Shown: positions 17,318 through 24,746 of the stretch, piece after piece
How positions within the stretch are numbered: position 1 is the stretch's first letter
How the letters are laid out: the number at the start of each line of letters is the position of its first letter
From: Planctomycetota bacterium
GTDB taxonomy: Bacteria; Planctomycetota; SZUA-567; H5-PLA8
Assembly: GCA_026692735.1 (NCBI GenBank)
Contig: JAPLOD010000259.1
Span: forward strand, 1 to 37,309
DNA length: 37,309 bases
Direction of reading: 5' to 3'
Position numbers and translations under genes: made by a program
The notes under the pieces: model-generated
The model's input: the letters and a program-made list of their open reading frames with translations, nothing else
Databases searched by the model: none
What the model was told of the DNA's origin: nothing

Positions 17318-18066
17318 AAGCCTCGTTCTCCGGTTCCTGTGGTTAGCGGCTCCTGGATGGCCGCTCGCGGTTGGCTTCCACCCCGGGTGCCAGCTTGTTC
17401 AGTTGCAGCTGTCTGTCGAAGTCCTCCCGGCCCGGCACGAAGCTCGGCCGACGCCACTTGGCTCCGACGCCACTTGGCTCGTCCGCAAAGACGACCGTCC
17501 TTCTCGAATCTGAGGTAGCAGCCCTCTGCGGTTTCGTGCCCGAATCTTGACCGGCCGAGTAAAGAAGGCAAAGGCGGCAGTTGAATTCCTGGTCCTTGCC
17601 AGAGCACCGGTACGACCGCCAGTCGCCCAGTCAGCCGCTCCAGGAATTCCTCGAACCCCAGAAACCTGCCGGTCGCCTTGTGCAGCAAATCAAACGCCAC
17701 GAACTCATCTGGCAGGAGGTCGTAGAACACCCCGTGTCTGACGCGCACATACTCGCCAAACAGGACGTATTCCTCGCCGACGATATCGTAGAGCCATTCG
17801 ATGCGTTGCTGCGCCCATAACCTGAACATATTGTACACTTCTCGCTCGCCGCTGGAGATGAGACCGGCTCTCTTCTGCAGCACGAGGACCCACCGTCCCT
17901 CGTAGTGGAAAGAACAACATGTCCCGTCAAGCTTCTCCTGAACGATGACGACATGATCACGCACAAGTGGGCTGAACTCGGCCTGGGTCAAGACCCGGTC
18001 ATCGTCCACCACGGCGGAGTCCAGCGGGCAATGTGGCGTTCGGGGAAGAGGGTAGAACTGAGGCAT
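17266..18066 (-). CDS. RNA ligase family protein, frame altered near its C-terminus
   Basis: ATG 18066 (AAGGA ~10 nt upstream) opens MPQFYPLPRTP; an upstream ATG at 18099 overlaps the previous gene. Nucleotidyltransferase motifs run in order: K45-L-D-G48 (adenylated Lys), LFGEY at 102-106, AEGCYLRF at 180-187 and RAKWRR at 196-201 (motif V). The family joins RNA 3'-OH and 5'-phosphate ends using ATP. A 16-bp tandem duplication right after motif V (17449-17480) shifts the frame, so as read the product ends in an unrelated tail to 17266. Without it the frame ends RPSRSR at a TAA at 17343-17345, about 235 aa. The catalytic core is complete, so some activity may survive. It starts 13 nt after the nucleoside hydrolase stop. 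Confidence 0.85.
   Translation of the reverse strand: MPQFYPLPRTPHCPLDSAVVDDDRVLTQAEFSPLVRDHVVIVQEKLDGTCCSFHYEGRWVLVLQKRAGLISSGEREVYNMFRLWAQQRIEWLYDIVGEEYVLFGEYVRVRHGVFYDLLPDEFVAFDLLHKATGRFLGFEEFLERLTGRLAVVPVLWQGPGIQLPPLPSLLGRSRFGHETAEGCYLRFEKDGRLCGRAKWRRSQVASAELRAGPGGLRQTAATEQAGTRGGSQPRAAIQEPLTTGTGERGLCELRAHSCSTRTGRPG
17324..17464. repeat. 141-bp direct repeat, copy 2
   Basis: Perfect match to 14436-14576. This copy adjoins the full ligase gene. Its outer edge (17464) coincides exactly with the boundary of the 16-bp duplication. Confidence 0.95.
17449..17480. repeat. 16-bp tandem duplication in the ligase gene
   Basis: CGACGCCACTTGGCTC occurs at 17449-17464 and again at 17465-17480. Sixteen is not a multiple of three, so the duplication shifts the ligase frame. 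Its boundary is shared with the end of the 141-bp repeat, so both probably arose in the same event. Confidence 0.95.
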
Positions 18067-18079
18067 GTGGTCTTCCTTC

Positions 18080-18968
18080 TCACTCACTGCCAGTCTCACC
18101 CAGAAGCAACGTATTGACGAATGCCTCCCGGTTAACCGCTACAGAGATCCAGGTTCCACAGCCCGGCTTCGGCCACGCACCCCATCCCTTGTCCTGCCGG
18201 CGAACCTCGACTTCCATGAACTGGCAGATCGCGGGGTTGACGGCGACCGCCGCGGCAAGGGGGTCGTGAAACGCCTTTCCCGCGCGGTGGCGCTCAAGGT
18301 AAAGCCCCATAGCTCGGTGGATGAAACCGATCCCAGGATGACGAGTGGCCACGCTCTCAACTCTACGATTGAAGCTCGTTATCATACACTACGCCGTGAC
18401 AAACGTTCTTCGCGACAAGGTGCCGGAGCTTCACGCGCGGCGTTGAGAGCAGCAAGTGGGCGGCCCCGATATCGCCGTCGAAGTTGAATGTGGGGCATGT
18501 GATCCGCCCAGTGAGCTTAGGCAACTGGTGTTGAGGGGGCACCACATTCGCGCCGGCAAAGCCACCTTGGCCCACCCACCGGGCGATCTCCGTATCGGGG
18601 TGATTGTCAAGGAACGCCCGGAGGTTACTGAGCGGCGCGCCCGTGACGATGGTCGCGGCAGGAGACTGCTGCAAGGATCGCGCCAGGACCTCATGGCCGC
18701 GGGCATCAGGAGACGCCGGCGTTACGCGGCCAAGTAGCCTGTAGTGAAAGGGGTTGACGGAGTCATGCGGATGGTCTGGTTTGAAGCTCCCGACTGGGAT
18801 GCCAGACCTTTCACAGCGACTCAGGACCTCACGGACAACTCCGATCTGCGCAGGAGAGCCAGGCGTGACGGTTACCGCCAAGAGATTGACGGTTGGGTGC
18901 GCACAGAGAAACGCCAACGCCAGCATGTCGTCCAGGTCTTCGGTCGCGAAGTCACCGATGATGTCCAT
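18080..18968 (-). pseudogene. Nucleoside hydrolase (IunH-like), one-base frameshift
   Basis: ATG 18968 (GGGAG close upstream) opens MDIIGDFATEDLDDMLALAFLC, a variant of the N-terminal Asp-rich calcium site of inosine-uridine nucleoside hydrolases. VTGAPLSNL and NFDGDIGAAHLLL follow. After CHGVVYD near 18380 an extra base ends the frame. The +1 frame then gives NRRVESVATRHPG, FHDPLAAAVAVNP (conserved HDPLA with a metal-binding Asp) and GCGTWISVAVNREAF to 18080. The joined product would be about 296 aa, a normal length. The family cleaves N-glycosidic bonds of ribonucleosides. In this operon a role in removing modified or damaged bases is an inference. The frame break may be an assembly error, as both halves are otherwise well preserved. 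Confidence 0.75.
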
Positions 18969-19059
18969 GTCTCTCCCGTGCCGGCTTGGCTGCCATTCGT
19001 CTGTTAGAACTCCGCTCAGCGTTTCAACACATGTCGAGTATCTGCTGAGCGATCTCCAT

Positions 19060-20289
19060 CTAACGCGTTTGCTCTTGCGTATTGCCGTCAACTGCGGGTT
19101 GACGTCCCGCGACCTTTATCCAACCGAATGCGCCCTCAAAGGTAGCGCTGTTGGCGCGCAGGGCTAGTGCTGCCACCGTTTCCGGCGGCACGATAAACCG
19201 GCCACGGCTATCTACCCGAATCGTATGAGCTCTCGCTGCAATCAACTGCATGGTCTCGGCCGTAATGTGAGGATTCCTCTTTATCTCGGCCAGAGCCTTG
19301 GCGAAGGTCGTAGCAGGAAATATCCTCGCAAAGTCTTCTCCAGGAATCTGGACAACGATCACCGCCTGCTCGCCTGCCTCGCGAAGGCATCGCTGAAACG
19401 GCTTGGGCAGCGCGATGCCTTTCCTCCCAATCCTAACGGAGTGAACGCCATAGAAGGTTGCGCGTTCGCGCGGCACGTTCGTGGCGTCTTGAGGATGTGC
19501 AGCTATGAACTCGTCAATCATCGCGCCGAGACTGTAGGCATCGTGTGCCGGCGTGGCTCCCGTTTGCGCGGTTATGGTCACGCGTTCCCTGAGGGCCGCG
19601 ACCAACGGCCAAGCCCATGACATAATCTGGATTGGCCGCGATTCGTCCCCCAGTTGCCTGCAGACGGCCAAGCGGTGTTCCACAACCTCCAGGAATACCT
19701 CGCACAGACTTGGGCTACGAAGGAGATCATCGTCGCTGATTGACGGAAGGAGTTGTAGCGCCTCCTCGGCGAACTTCTCGGCATTGCTGTGATCCTGCGT
19801 CTTCAGCGCAATATGTGAGCGCAGCAGGGCCGCCCGGGGGCACGCGGTTGGCGTGCCTATGGCCGCGATTCGATCTGCCTCCTGCAGCCCAAGTTTCGCC
19901 AGACCGCAGTTGGTCAGAACCCTTCCGCGCCTGTACAACGCCTCCACAGCCCTTTCCCGAGTGTCGCCGCAAGGGGCGGCAAGCGCTGCGTCGCAGAAAT
20001 CGCGGAGCTGCAGCGCCACGTCGGTGCCCAACGACGCGGAGCCCGCGGCCTGCACTGCAAAGGTAAAACTCTCGCGAGCGCGAAGAATATCGCCATCCAG
20101 CAAGAACAGAGAGCCTGCTTTCAATGCGGCCTCCGCAACATCCTTGGGGTCTGCGCCCTTATCGTGGCGCGACACTACGTCGGCAAACTGAGCTTGCGCT
20201 TCATTTATCCGGCCGGCCTTAAACGCGCTCTGCCCAGCTCGAAGAGTATCACGAGCTTCCTTCCTACACTCGTCATCGTGCATTCCCAT
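19060..20289 (-). CDS. TPR protein with C-terminal MraZ-like double AbrB domain
   Basis: 409 aa. Residues ~10-230 are TPR-like helical hairpins (AGQSAFKAGRINEAQAQFADVV, EAALKAGSLFLLDGDILRARESF). From about residue 279, FYGVHSVRIGRKGIALPKPF starts a SpoVT-AbrB half, and a second half begins at HTIRVDSRGRFIVPPETVAALAL. The two-half layout is that of MraZ, a DNA-binding regulator. The fusion of TPRs to it is unusual. It may act as a DNA-binding sensor of another protein and could regulate this operon. The gene starts 106 bp after the PcfJ-like gene and ends 91 bp before the nucleoside hydrolase ATG. ATG 20289 has a second ATG two codons later. Confidence 0.75.
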   Translation of the reverse strand: MGMHDDECRKEARDTLRAGQSAFKAGRINEAQAQFADVVSRHDKGADPKDVAEAALKAGSLFLLDGDILRARESFTFAVQAAGSASLGTDVALQLRDFCDAALAAPCGDTRERAVEALYRRGRVLTNCGLAKLGLQEADRIAAIGTPTACPRAALLRSHIALKTQDHSNAEKFAEEALQLLPSISDDDLLRSPSLCEVFLEVVEHRLAVCRQLGDESRPIQIMSWAWPLVAALRERVTITAQTGATPAHDAYSLGAMIDEFIAAHPQDATNVPRERATFYGVHSVRIGRKGIALPKPFQRCLREAGEQAVIVVQIPGEDFARIFPATTFAKALAEIKRNPHITAETMQLIAARAHTIRVDSRGRFIVPPETVAALALRANSATFEGAFGWIKVAGRQPAVDGNTQEQTR

Positions 20290-20394
20290 TATCGCCTCCT
20301 CGACTTGATATGGTTACAGCAGCCGAACACCATACGCATGTTCGAATGGGGCTTCGTGGGCGCCCCATCATCACGGATCTGGAAACAGAACAAC

Positions 20395-21753
20395 TCAGAA
20401 CGGTATGTCGTCATCGAGCCGATCCTGGTCGAGTGACGCCGGCATGACCGGCGCATTGTCGTCACACTCCGCGTCCTCTGCACGAGAAACGCGTTCCATC
20501 GCTTTCGCAGAAGCAAGCCAACGCTCGACTGCGCGCCTAGTGGCGGGCGCAACGCTGGTGTTTCGACGGGCCAACAGTTCGCCCAGCCGCCAGCCTTCAG
20601 GGCCGCGAACCAACGACAGTGTTGCGCGCTCACGAGCAGTGATGACGCGGTACAGGTACATCCTTCCGGCCTGTACATCGTGCGCATGCTGGACAACACA
20701 GTTGTGTTGCTGAAAAGCCTCATCAATGAGTTCTCTGCCAGTCGTAATCGGGATGATCTCCGCTTCATCTATTCGGCCGGCAGGGATAGGCGGTGGCGGG
20801 AAACATGCAGACAGCAGAGCCTGCCGCTGAACGCGGGTGAGGATCTCTGCTAGGCCGTCGTGGACGTCGAGCAGATGATCGAGGGAATGAAAGATGATTG
20901 GCCTGCGTTGGAGCTGTGCGCCCATCTCAACGGCATCGCGGAGGAACCACAGAGCACGCCTTCCCTGACAGATGTCGTGCTCCTGGGCGATTTCAAGTAA
21001 CAAGGAAGGGCTCGAGTACCGCCGTAACGCCTCATGGCCAGCCAAGTACACGGCCGGCCCATTGAGTTGTGGCGCGTGCTGCAAGACCTTCAACCATAGC
21101 TCATCGCGCATGGCGCGTTGGAGGGCCTTTAAGACTGGTGGGCTGAGGCCCGGTCGCTCAATCTTCGTGAGAATGCGCCGCCCGCTTTCGCCAGGCGAGA
21201 AGCCCAGAAACTCGGAAATGACTCTTTGCCTCTTTCGCAGCAGCGCGCGAACGGCGCGCCATGGTCGCCGAAGAGGGGGGTGATGCAGGATGTGCGGCAG
21301 AGCTAGGGCGAAGCCGAGATTTGGACTCGTGGCAAGGAGTTCGAGCGCGGTGTCGCCGAGGTAGGCCAAACAGAGCAACTCAAAGTGCGAACATGGAAAA
21401 CCCCCGACCAGATGCCGCACTTTGGCCGGTATCTCGGCGAAGACGCAGAGTAGCTGAGCGCGATACGACTCACGCCACGCAGCACCAAAGTCAAATTGCA
21501 GTTGCCCGAACTCGGGCGTCCGATGAAAGGCGCGTATGATACGAATGCCCCGGATAGTGTTCCTCCGAACATCGACGACGGGGCGATAGCCGCGCCAGGA
21601 CGGGTGCGCGGCAGTCTTTTGCCACGCTCGTGGTGGCCACAGTCGTATGACCTGTATCGCGGAAGACCGAAAGTCATAGAATTTCCCGTGCCTGAATGCC
21701 TGTCCGCACTTGGAAGGCCGTCTAAATTCTCCTGGGTCAGTCGTTGGGCTCAT
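20395..21753 (-). CDS. PcfJ-like protein
   Basis: 452 aa. ATG 21753 lies 6 bp after the lipoprotein stop codon, so the two are coupled. The C-terminal third fits the PcfJ family: REL-I-DEAFQQHNCVVQHA (from about residue 339), GRMYLYRVITARERATLSLV, GWRLGELLARRNTSVAP and a Trp-containing helix (VERWLASAK). PcfJ-like proteins are best known from conjugative and phage-related elements; no activity is established. The N-terminal ~300 residues are helical, basic and unrecognised. The acidic end (CDDNAPVMPASLDQDRLDDDIPF) resembles tails of single-stranded-DNA-binding proteins, which end in DDDIPF, and may recruit replication or repair factors. This tail is the oddest feature of the protein. Confidence 0.7.
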   Translation of the reverse strand: MSPTTDPGEFRRPSKCGQAFRHGKFYDFRSSAIQVIRLWPPRAWQKTAAHPSWRGYRPVVDVRRNTIRGIRIIRAFHRTPEFGQLQFDFGAAWRESYRAQLLCVFAEIPAKVRHLVGGFPCSHFELLCLAYLGDTALELLATSPNLGFALALPHILHHPPLRRPWRAVRALLRKRQRVISEFLGFSPGESGRRILTKIERPGLSPPVLKALQRAMRDELWLKVLQHAPQLNGPAVYLAGHEALRRYSSPSLLLEIAQEHDICQGRRALWFLRDAVEMGAQLQRRPIIFHSLDHLLDVHDGLAEILTRVQRQALLSACFPPPPIPAGRIDEAEIIPITTGRELIDEAFQQHNCVVQHAHDVQAGRMYLYRVITARERATLSLVRGPEGWRLGELLARRNTSVAPATRRAVERWLASAKAMERVSRAEDAECDDNAPVMPASLDQDRLDDDIPF

Positions 21754-21759
21754 TGGCGA

Positions 21760-22236
21760 TCACCGCCTCATCCCCCGGTCAAGCGGAAACGCCACTCGCG
21801 GAAGGCCGTCGAAGATCTTGGGCATCAGTTCCTTGATGTGCTGGTCAAGGCGACCCGCATCGCTCCCGGCGGCTTCAAACAGGGAGCTGTCGTGCTCAAT
21901 TCGCGAACCGAGATACGTCTGGTCGGTGGCGAATCCGAACGTGATAAGGATGAGCCGGACTCGTCCGGTGACAGCCTCGACGTACTGGACCGCAACGATG
22001 ACCTGTACAGCATGCCCGTTGGCCTCAGGCCCCGCGCATGCGTGGTGGAGGCGCGGAAATGTTCCGCTCGGGTGAAGCAATGATACCACCTTAGCCACGA
22101 ACTCGTCATCCACTGCAGCCAAAGCCGCGTCCGACGCGCGCCTTTGCCAGTCTTCCTTCGGGAGTTCTGCACCGCTCCGCGAACAGCCTCCGGCTGCCAG
22201 CACAATTCCGACAAGCAGAACGCAGGTCCTGACCAT
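21760..22236 (-). CDS. Small lipoprotein of unknown function
   Basis: The start at 22236 is set by GGAGG 9 nt upstream. An earlier in-frame start (22269) would place charged residues before the signal sequence. The 158-aa product begins MVRTCVLLVGIVLAAGGC, a lipoprotein signal with lipobox Cys at residue 18. The mature part has LHPSGTFPRLHHACAGPEANG and VQYVEAVTGRVRLILITFGF, probably a small alpha/beta domain. Function unknown. It is the first gene of the long - strand run and probably anchors to the outer or inner membrane. The combination with a cytoplasmic PcfJ-like protein and RNA enzymes is unexplained. Confidence 0.65.
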   Translation of the reverse strand: MVRTCVLLVGIVLAAGGCSRSGAELPKEDWQRRASDAALAAVDDEFVAKVVSLLHPSGTFPRLHHACAGPEANGHAVQVIVAVQYVEAVTGRVRLILITFGFATDQTYLGSRIEHDSSLFEAAGSDAGRLDQHIKELMPKIFDGLPRVAFPLDRGMRR

Positions 22237-22918
22237 CGCCGATGTCCTCCGCGACGAACCACGCCACAACGCAAGCCGTGTGCCGCTCAGCCAGCCGGAA
22301 GGCTTTGTGCGCTAACAGGGGCATACGGATTGTCGTTGGAAGTTGCTCGACCCCAGGCTACCTTTGGCCGAGCCAGAAGCCTTGCAGTTACGATGTAAGC
22401 GTTCTGTTACCGCTCACGCCGACAACCGAGGACGGACCCAGGAGACGAGACGGCGAAGCTCTATCCACGCTTGGCGCCGGCGCGTCGGAAGCCCGCGTGC
22501 GTCTGCGAGTCTGGAAAGTACCGGCAAGGGCTCTGCGCCGCGCCGTGACCCGGCGAGGGCCTTGGCGCCTGGCGCGTCAGCTGCGCGCCCCGATATAGTC
22601 GTCTCCTGCTATCGTGCTCGCTAACGGCACGCTGTGTGCTTACGCCTTCGCGGACTCCGGCCTATTGACATGCGGCCTGATCCAGGTAGCGTACTGATAA
22701 AGGAGCCGGGAACGTGTTCAGCATCGCTTCAAGATCTTTATTCCTGCCCCGCCCGCAGGCTGTCCATATGCGTATGCCTATGGCCGAGTCCGCGTCCGAG
22801 CTGGCGCTCGCTCGTTCGTAACGCCTGTCTCGAGCCTAGATTTGGCCCTCCCCGCACCATTCGTGAGCGTCGCTGCTCCATACCCAATCGTAGGCCTGCT
22901 GCAACGGAGGACCTAAAC
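22237..22918. other. Divergent intergenic region (682 bp)
   Basis: It lies between the - strand lipoprotein operon and the + strand methionyl-tRNA synthetase, so it should hold promoters for both. I see a TTGACA at about 22665 with no convincing -10 at the right spacing. The only ORF with a good ribosome binding site is the short leader at 22714. No T-box-type or strong terminator structure was recognised. Confidence 0.5.
22714..22821 (+). CDS. Possible methionine-rich leader peptide upstream of metG
   Basis: A GTG at 22714 follows AAAGGAG (22699-22705, 8 nt spacing) and encodes 35 residues, ending TAA at 22819-22821, 97 nt before metG. Three Met codons stand at residues 19, 21 and 23 (MRMPM). 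A Met-rich leader before a Met-tRNA synthetase suggests attenuation, but I could not draw a convincing pair of alternative hairpins, so this is a weak call. Confidence 0.3.
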   Translation: MFSIASRSLFLPRPQAVHMRMPMAESASELALARS

Positions 22919-24367
22919 ATGACACGGAAATGCTACGTCACTACTACCATACCCTACGTCAACGCCAAGCCGCACGTCGGGTTCGCCCTGGAACTGGTGC
23001 AAGCTGATGCGCTTGCGCGTTACCACCGACTGCTGGGACGAGACGTCCGGCTGCAGACCGGCACAGACGAGAATGCGCTCAAGAACGTCCTCGCAGCCAG
23101 TGAGCGCGGCGTCGCTACGCAGCATTTCGTTGACGATAACGCGCGCGCTTTCCGCGATTTGTGCCCGGCTTTGGGCGTCGCGCCCGACGAGTTCGTTCGG
23201 ACAACTGAGCCCCGACATCGGCGAGCGGTCGAGCGGTTCTGGCAGCGGTTGCGCGCCGATGACATCTATCGCAAGAAGTACACTGGCCTGTATTGCGTCG
23301 GGTGCGAAGACTTCGTTCTGGAGAGAGACTTGGTGGACGGCTGCTGCGTGGACCACGGAAAGCCACCGGTCAGAGTGGATGAGGAGAACTACTTCTTCCG
23401 GCTCTCGACATACCAGTCCCAGGTCGAGGATCTCATTCGCAGTGACCGTTTACGGATCGTCCCGCAAACGCGGCGCAACGAGGTCCTGGCGTTCGTCAGA
23501 CAAGGCCTCCAAGATATCAGCGTGTCACGCCTTGCAGCGCGGGCGGGCGGCTGGGGGATTCCCGTTCCGGGCGACCCGTCACAGGTCATCTACGTCTGGA
23601 TTGACGCGCTCATCAACTACGTCTCTGGACTGGGGTTCGGCACAAGTGATGGGTGGGATGAGTACTGGAATGATGACACGCTGAAAATTCATGTCATGGG
23701 CAAGAATGTCTGGAAGTTCCACGCGGTCTATTGGCCGGCCCTGCTACTGTCAGCAGGCCTTCCGGTGCCCGATGTTGTTGCTGTCCATGGATTTTTGACA
23801 CAGAATGGCCAGAAAATCAGCAAGACGCTGGGCAATACGATTGATCCGGTTGACTGCGTCCGCGAGTTTGGGCTGGAAGCCGTGCGGTACTACCTGCTGC
23901 GAGCTATCCCTTCGTTTGACGATGGCGATTTCTCAACGGAGCGCCTGAAGGGGGTATACAACGCCGACTTGGCGAATGGGCTGGGCAACCTCGTGAGCCG
24001 ACTCACCACGCTGTGCTCCCGCGCCGGCTTCTGCTGTTATGTCGGTGCAGCCTCGCCGGCGGCGCCAGAGGGCTATCACGAAGCGTGGAGTCGCTACGAG
24101 TATGACGGCGCGTTGGCCGCGCTGTGGAAGCTTATCACTGTTGTGAATCAGGAGATAGACAGGGCCGCGCCGTGGGCTGCGTTGAAGGCGAAGGATCCCG
24201 GGAGCGTGCATGGCCATCTGGAGCGATGGCTGGGCGTCTTACACAGTATCGCGTACTGGCTGGCACCCTTCGTGCCCCGGGCGTCGCAGACCATTCTTGA
24301 GATGCTGGCTCGTGACCCAATCGTGCCATCGGCACCCTTGTTTCCACGACTCGTGTATCTTCAGTAA
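22919..24367 (+). CDS. metG: Methionyl-tRNA synthetase
   Basis: 482 aa. ATG 22919 has GGAGG 8 nt upstream; a longer in-frame extension from 22634 is not credible. Class I motifs are visible: HVGF (residues 19-22, in place of HIGH), a CP-domain knuckle starting C126-V-G-C129 with later CC and H ligands, and KISKT at 299-303 (in place of KMSKS). The enzyme charges tRNA-Met with methionine using ATP. No C-terminal tRNA-binding (EMAP-like) domain is present, so it is a short form. It stands alone here between an RNA-repair-type operon and a sigma-54 operon rather than in a housekeeping cluster. It may be the cell's only copy or a second, drug-tolerant or specialised one; this cannot be told from the window. 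Confidence 0.9.
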   Translation: MTRKCYVTTTIPYVNAKPHVGFALELVQADALARYHRLLGRDVRLQTGTDENALKNVLAASERGVATQHFVDDNARAFRDLCPALGVAPDEFVRTTEPRHRRAVERFWQRLRADDIYRKKYTGLYCVGCEDFVLERDLVDGCCVDHGKPPVRVDEENYFFRLSTYQSQVEDLIRSDRLRIVPQTRRNEVLAFVRQGLQDISVSRLAARAGGWGIPVPGDPSQVIYVWIDALINYVSGLGFGTSDGWDEYWNDDTLKIHVMGKNVWKFHAVYWPALLLSAGLPVPDVVAVHGFLTQNGQKISKTLGNTIDPVDCVREFGLEAVRYYLLRAIPSFDDGDFSTERLKGVYNADLANGLGNLVSRLTTLCSRAGFCCYVGAASPAAPEGYHEAWSRYEYDGALAALWKLITVVNQEIDRAAPWAALKAKDPGSVHGHLERWLGVLHSIAYWLAPFVPRASQTILEMLARDPIVPSAPLFPRLVYLQ

Positions 24368-24580
24368 CATGGCGCGTAACGTGCTACTACCCCCGAAGCG
24401 CGCCCGGTCTCCACCCGGCCATCGTGGCGTGACCGCCTGCGTTCTGCCCGGACAGCACAACGGGTGGTGCGACGTCAGAACTGACCTTGAGAGCAGGCAG
24501 GTGGACAGAGTGGTTGCCTGATGGTCGGTCGTCAGTCGGCATATACCCAATCGGAGGCGAACCAGGAATGCTCCGGGCCG

Positions 24581-24602
24581 GAGGTAAGCGAGAGCTTACC
24601 TC
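24581..24602. promoter_or_regulatory. Perfect palindrome upstream of sigma-54 promoter (candidate activator site)
   Basis: Arms GAGGTAAGC (24581-24589) and GCTTACCTC (24594-24602) are perfect complements around a 4-nt spacer. The centre lies about 100 bp before the -24 element, the usual position of an enhancer-type activator site. No T-tract follows, so it is unlikely to be a terminator. It shares GTAAGC/GCTTAC with the palindrome at 33100-33116. Confidence 0.65.
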
Positions 24603-24692
24603 GTAATTCTCTGGTGCCCGCATTGGCGCGCTGTTGGCTCGAAGGTTGCCCATAAGTCATGGCTGTAATGCGGCTTATAGAATTGCTGTTAC

Positions 24693-24708
24693 TGGCACGG
24701 ACCTTGCA
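24693..24708 (+). promoter_or_regulatory. Sigma-54 promoter for the radical SAM/ABC operon
   Basis: TGGCACGGACCTTGCA matches the consensus TGGCACg-N4-TTGCa, with GG at 24694-24695 and GC at 24706-24707, exactly 10 nt apart. Transcription should begin near 24719, 28 nt before the radical SAM ATG. The operon's last gene encodes a sigma-54 activator, supporting the call. Confidence 0.85.
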
Positions 24709-24746
24709 TTAAAATCCAAGGCAGAACCGCGCGAGGGGAAGAACGA

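Noticed and set aside
18080-18385. Separate 101-aa gene
   Set aside because: It carries the FHDPLA end of the nucleoside hydrolase and joins the upstream frame by one base.
22570-22585. Sigma-54-like TGGCGCGTCAGCTGCG before metG
   Set aside because: Spacing is right but CAC and TTGC are both altered; not supported.
22634-22918. In-frame N-terminal extension of MetRS
   Set aside because: The HVGF motif and strong ribosome binding site place the start at 22919; the extension is not protein-like.
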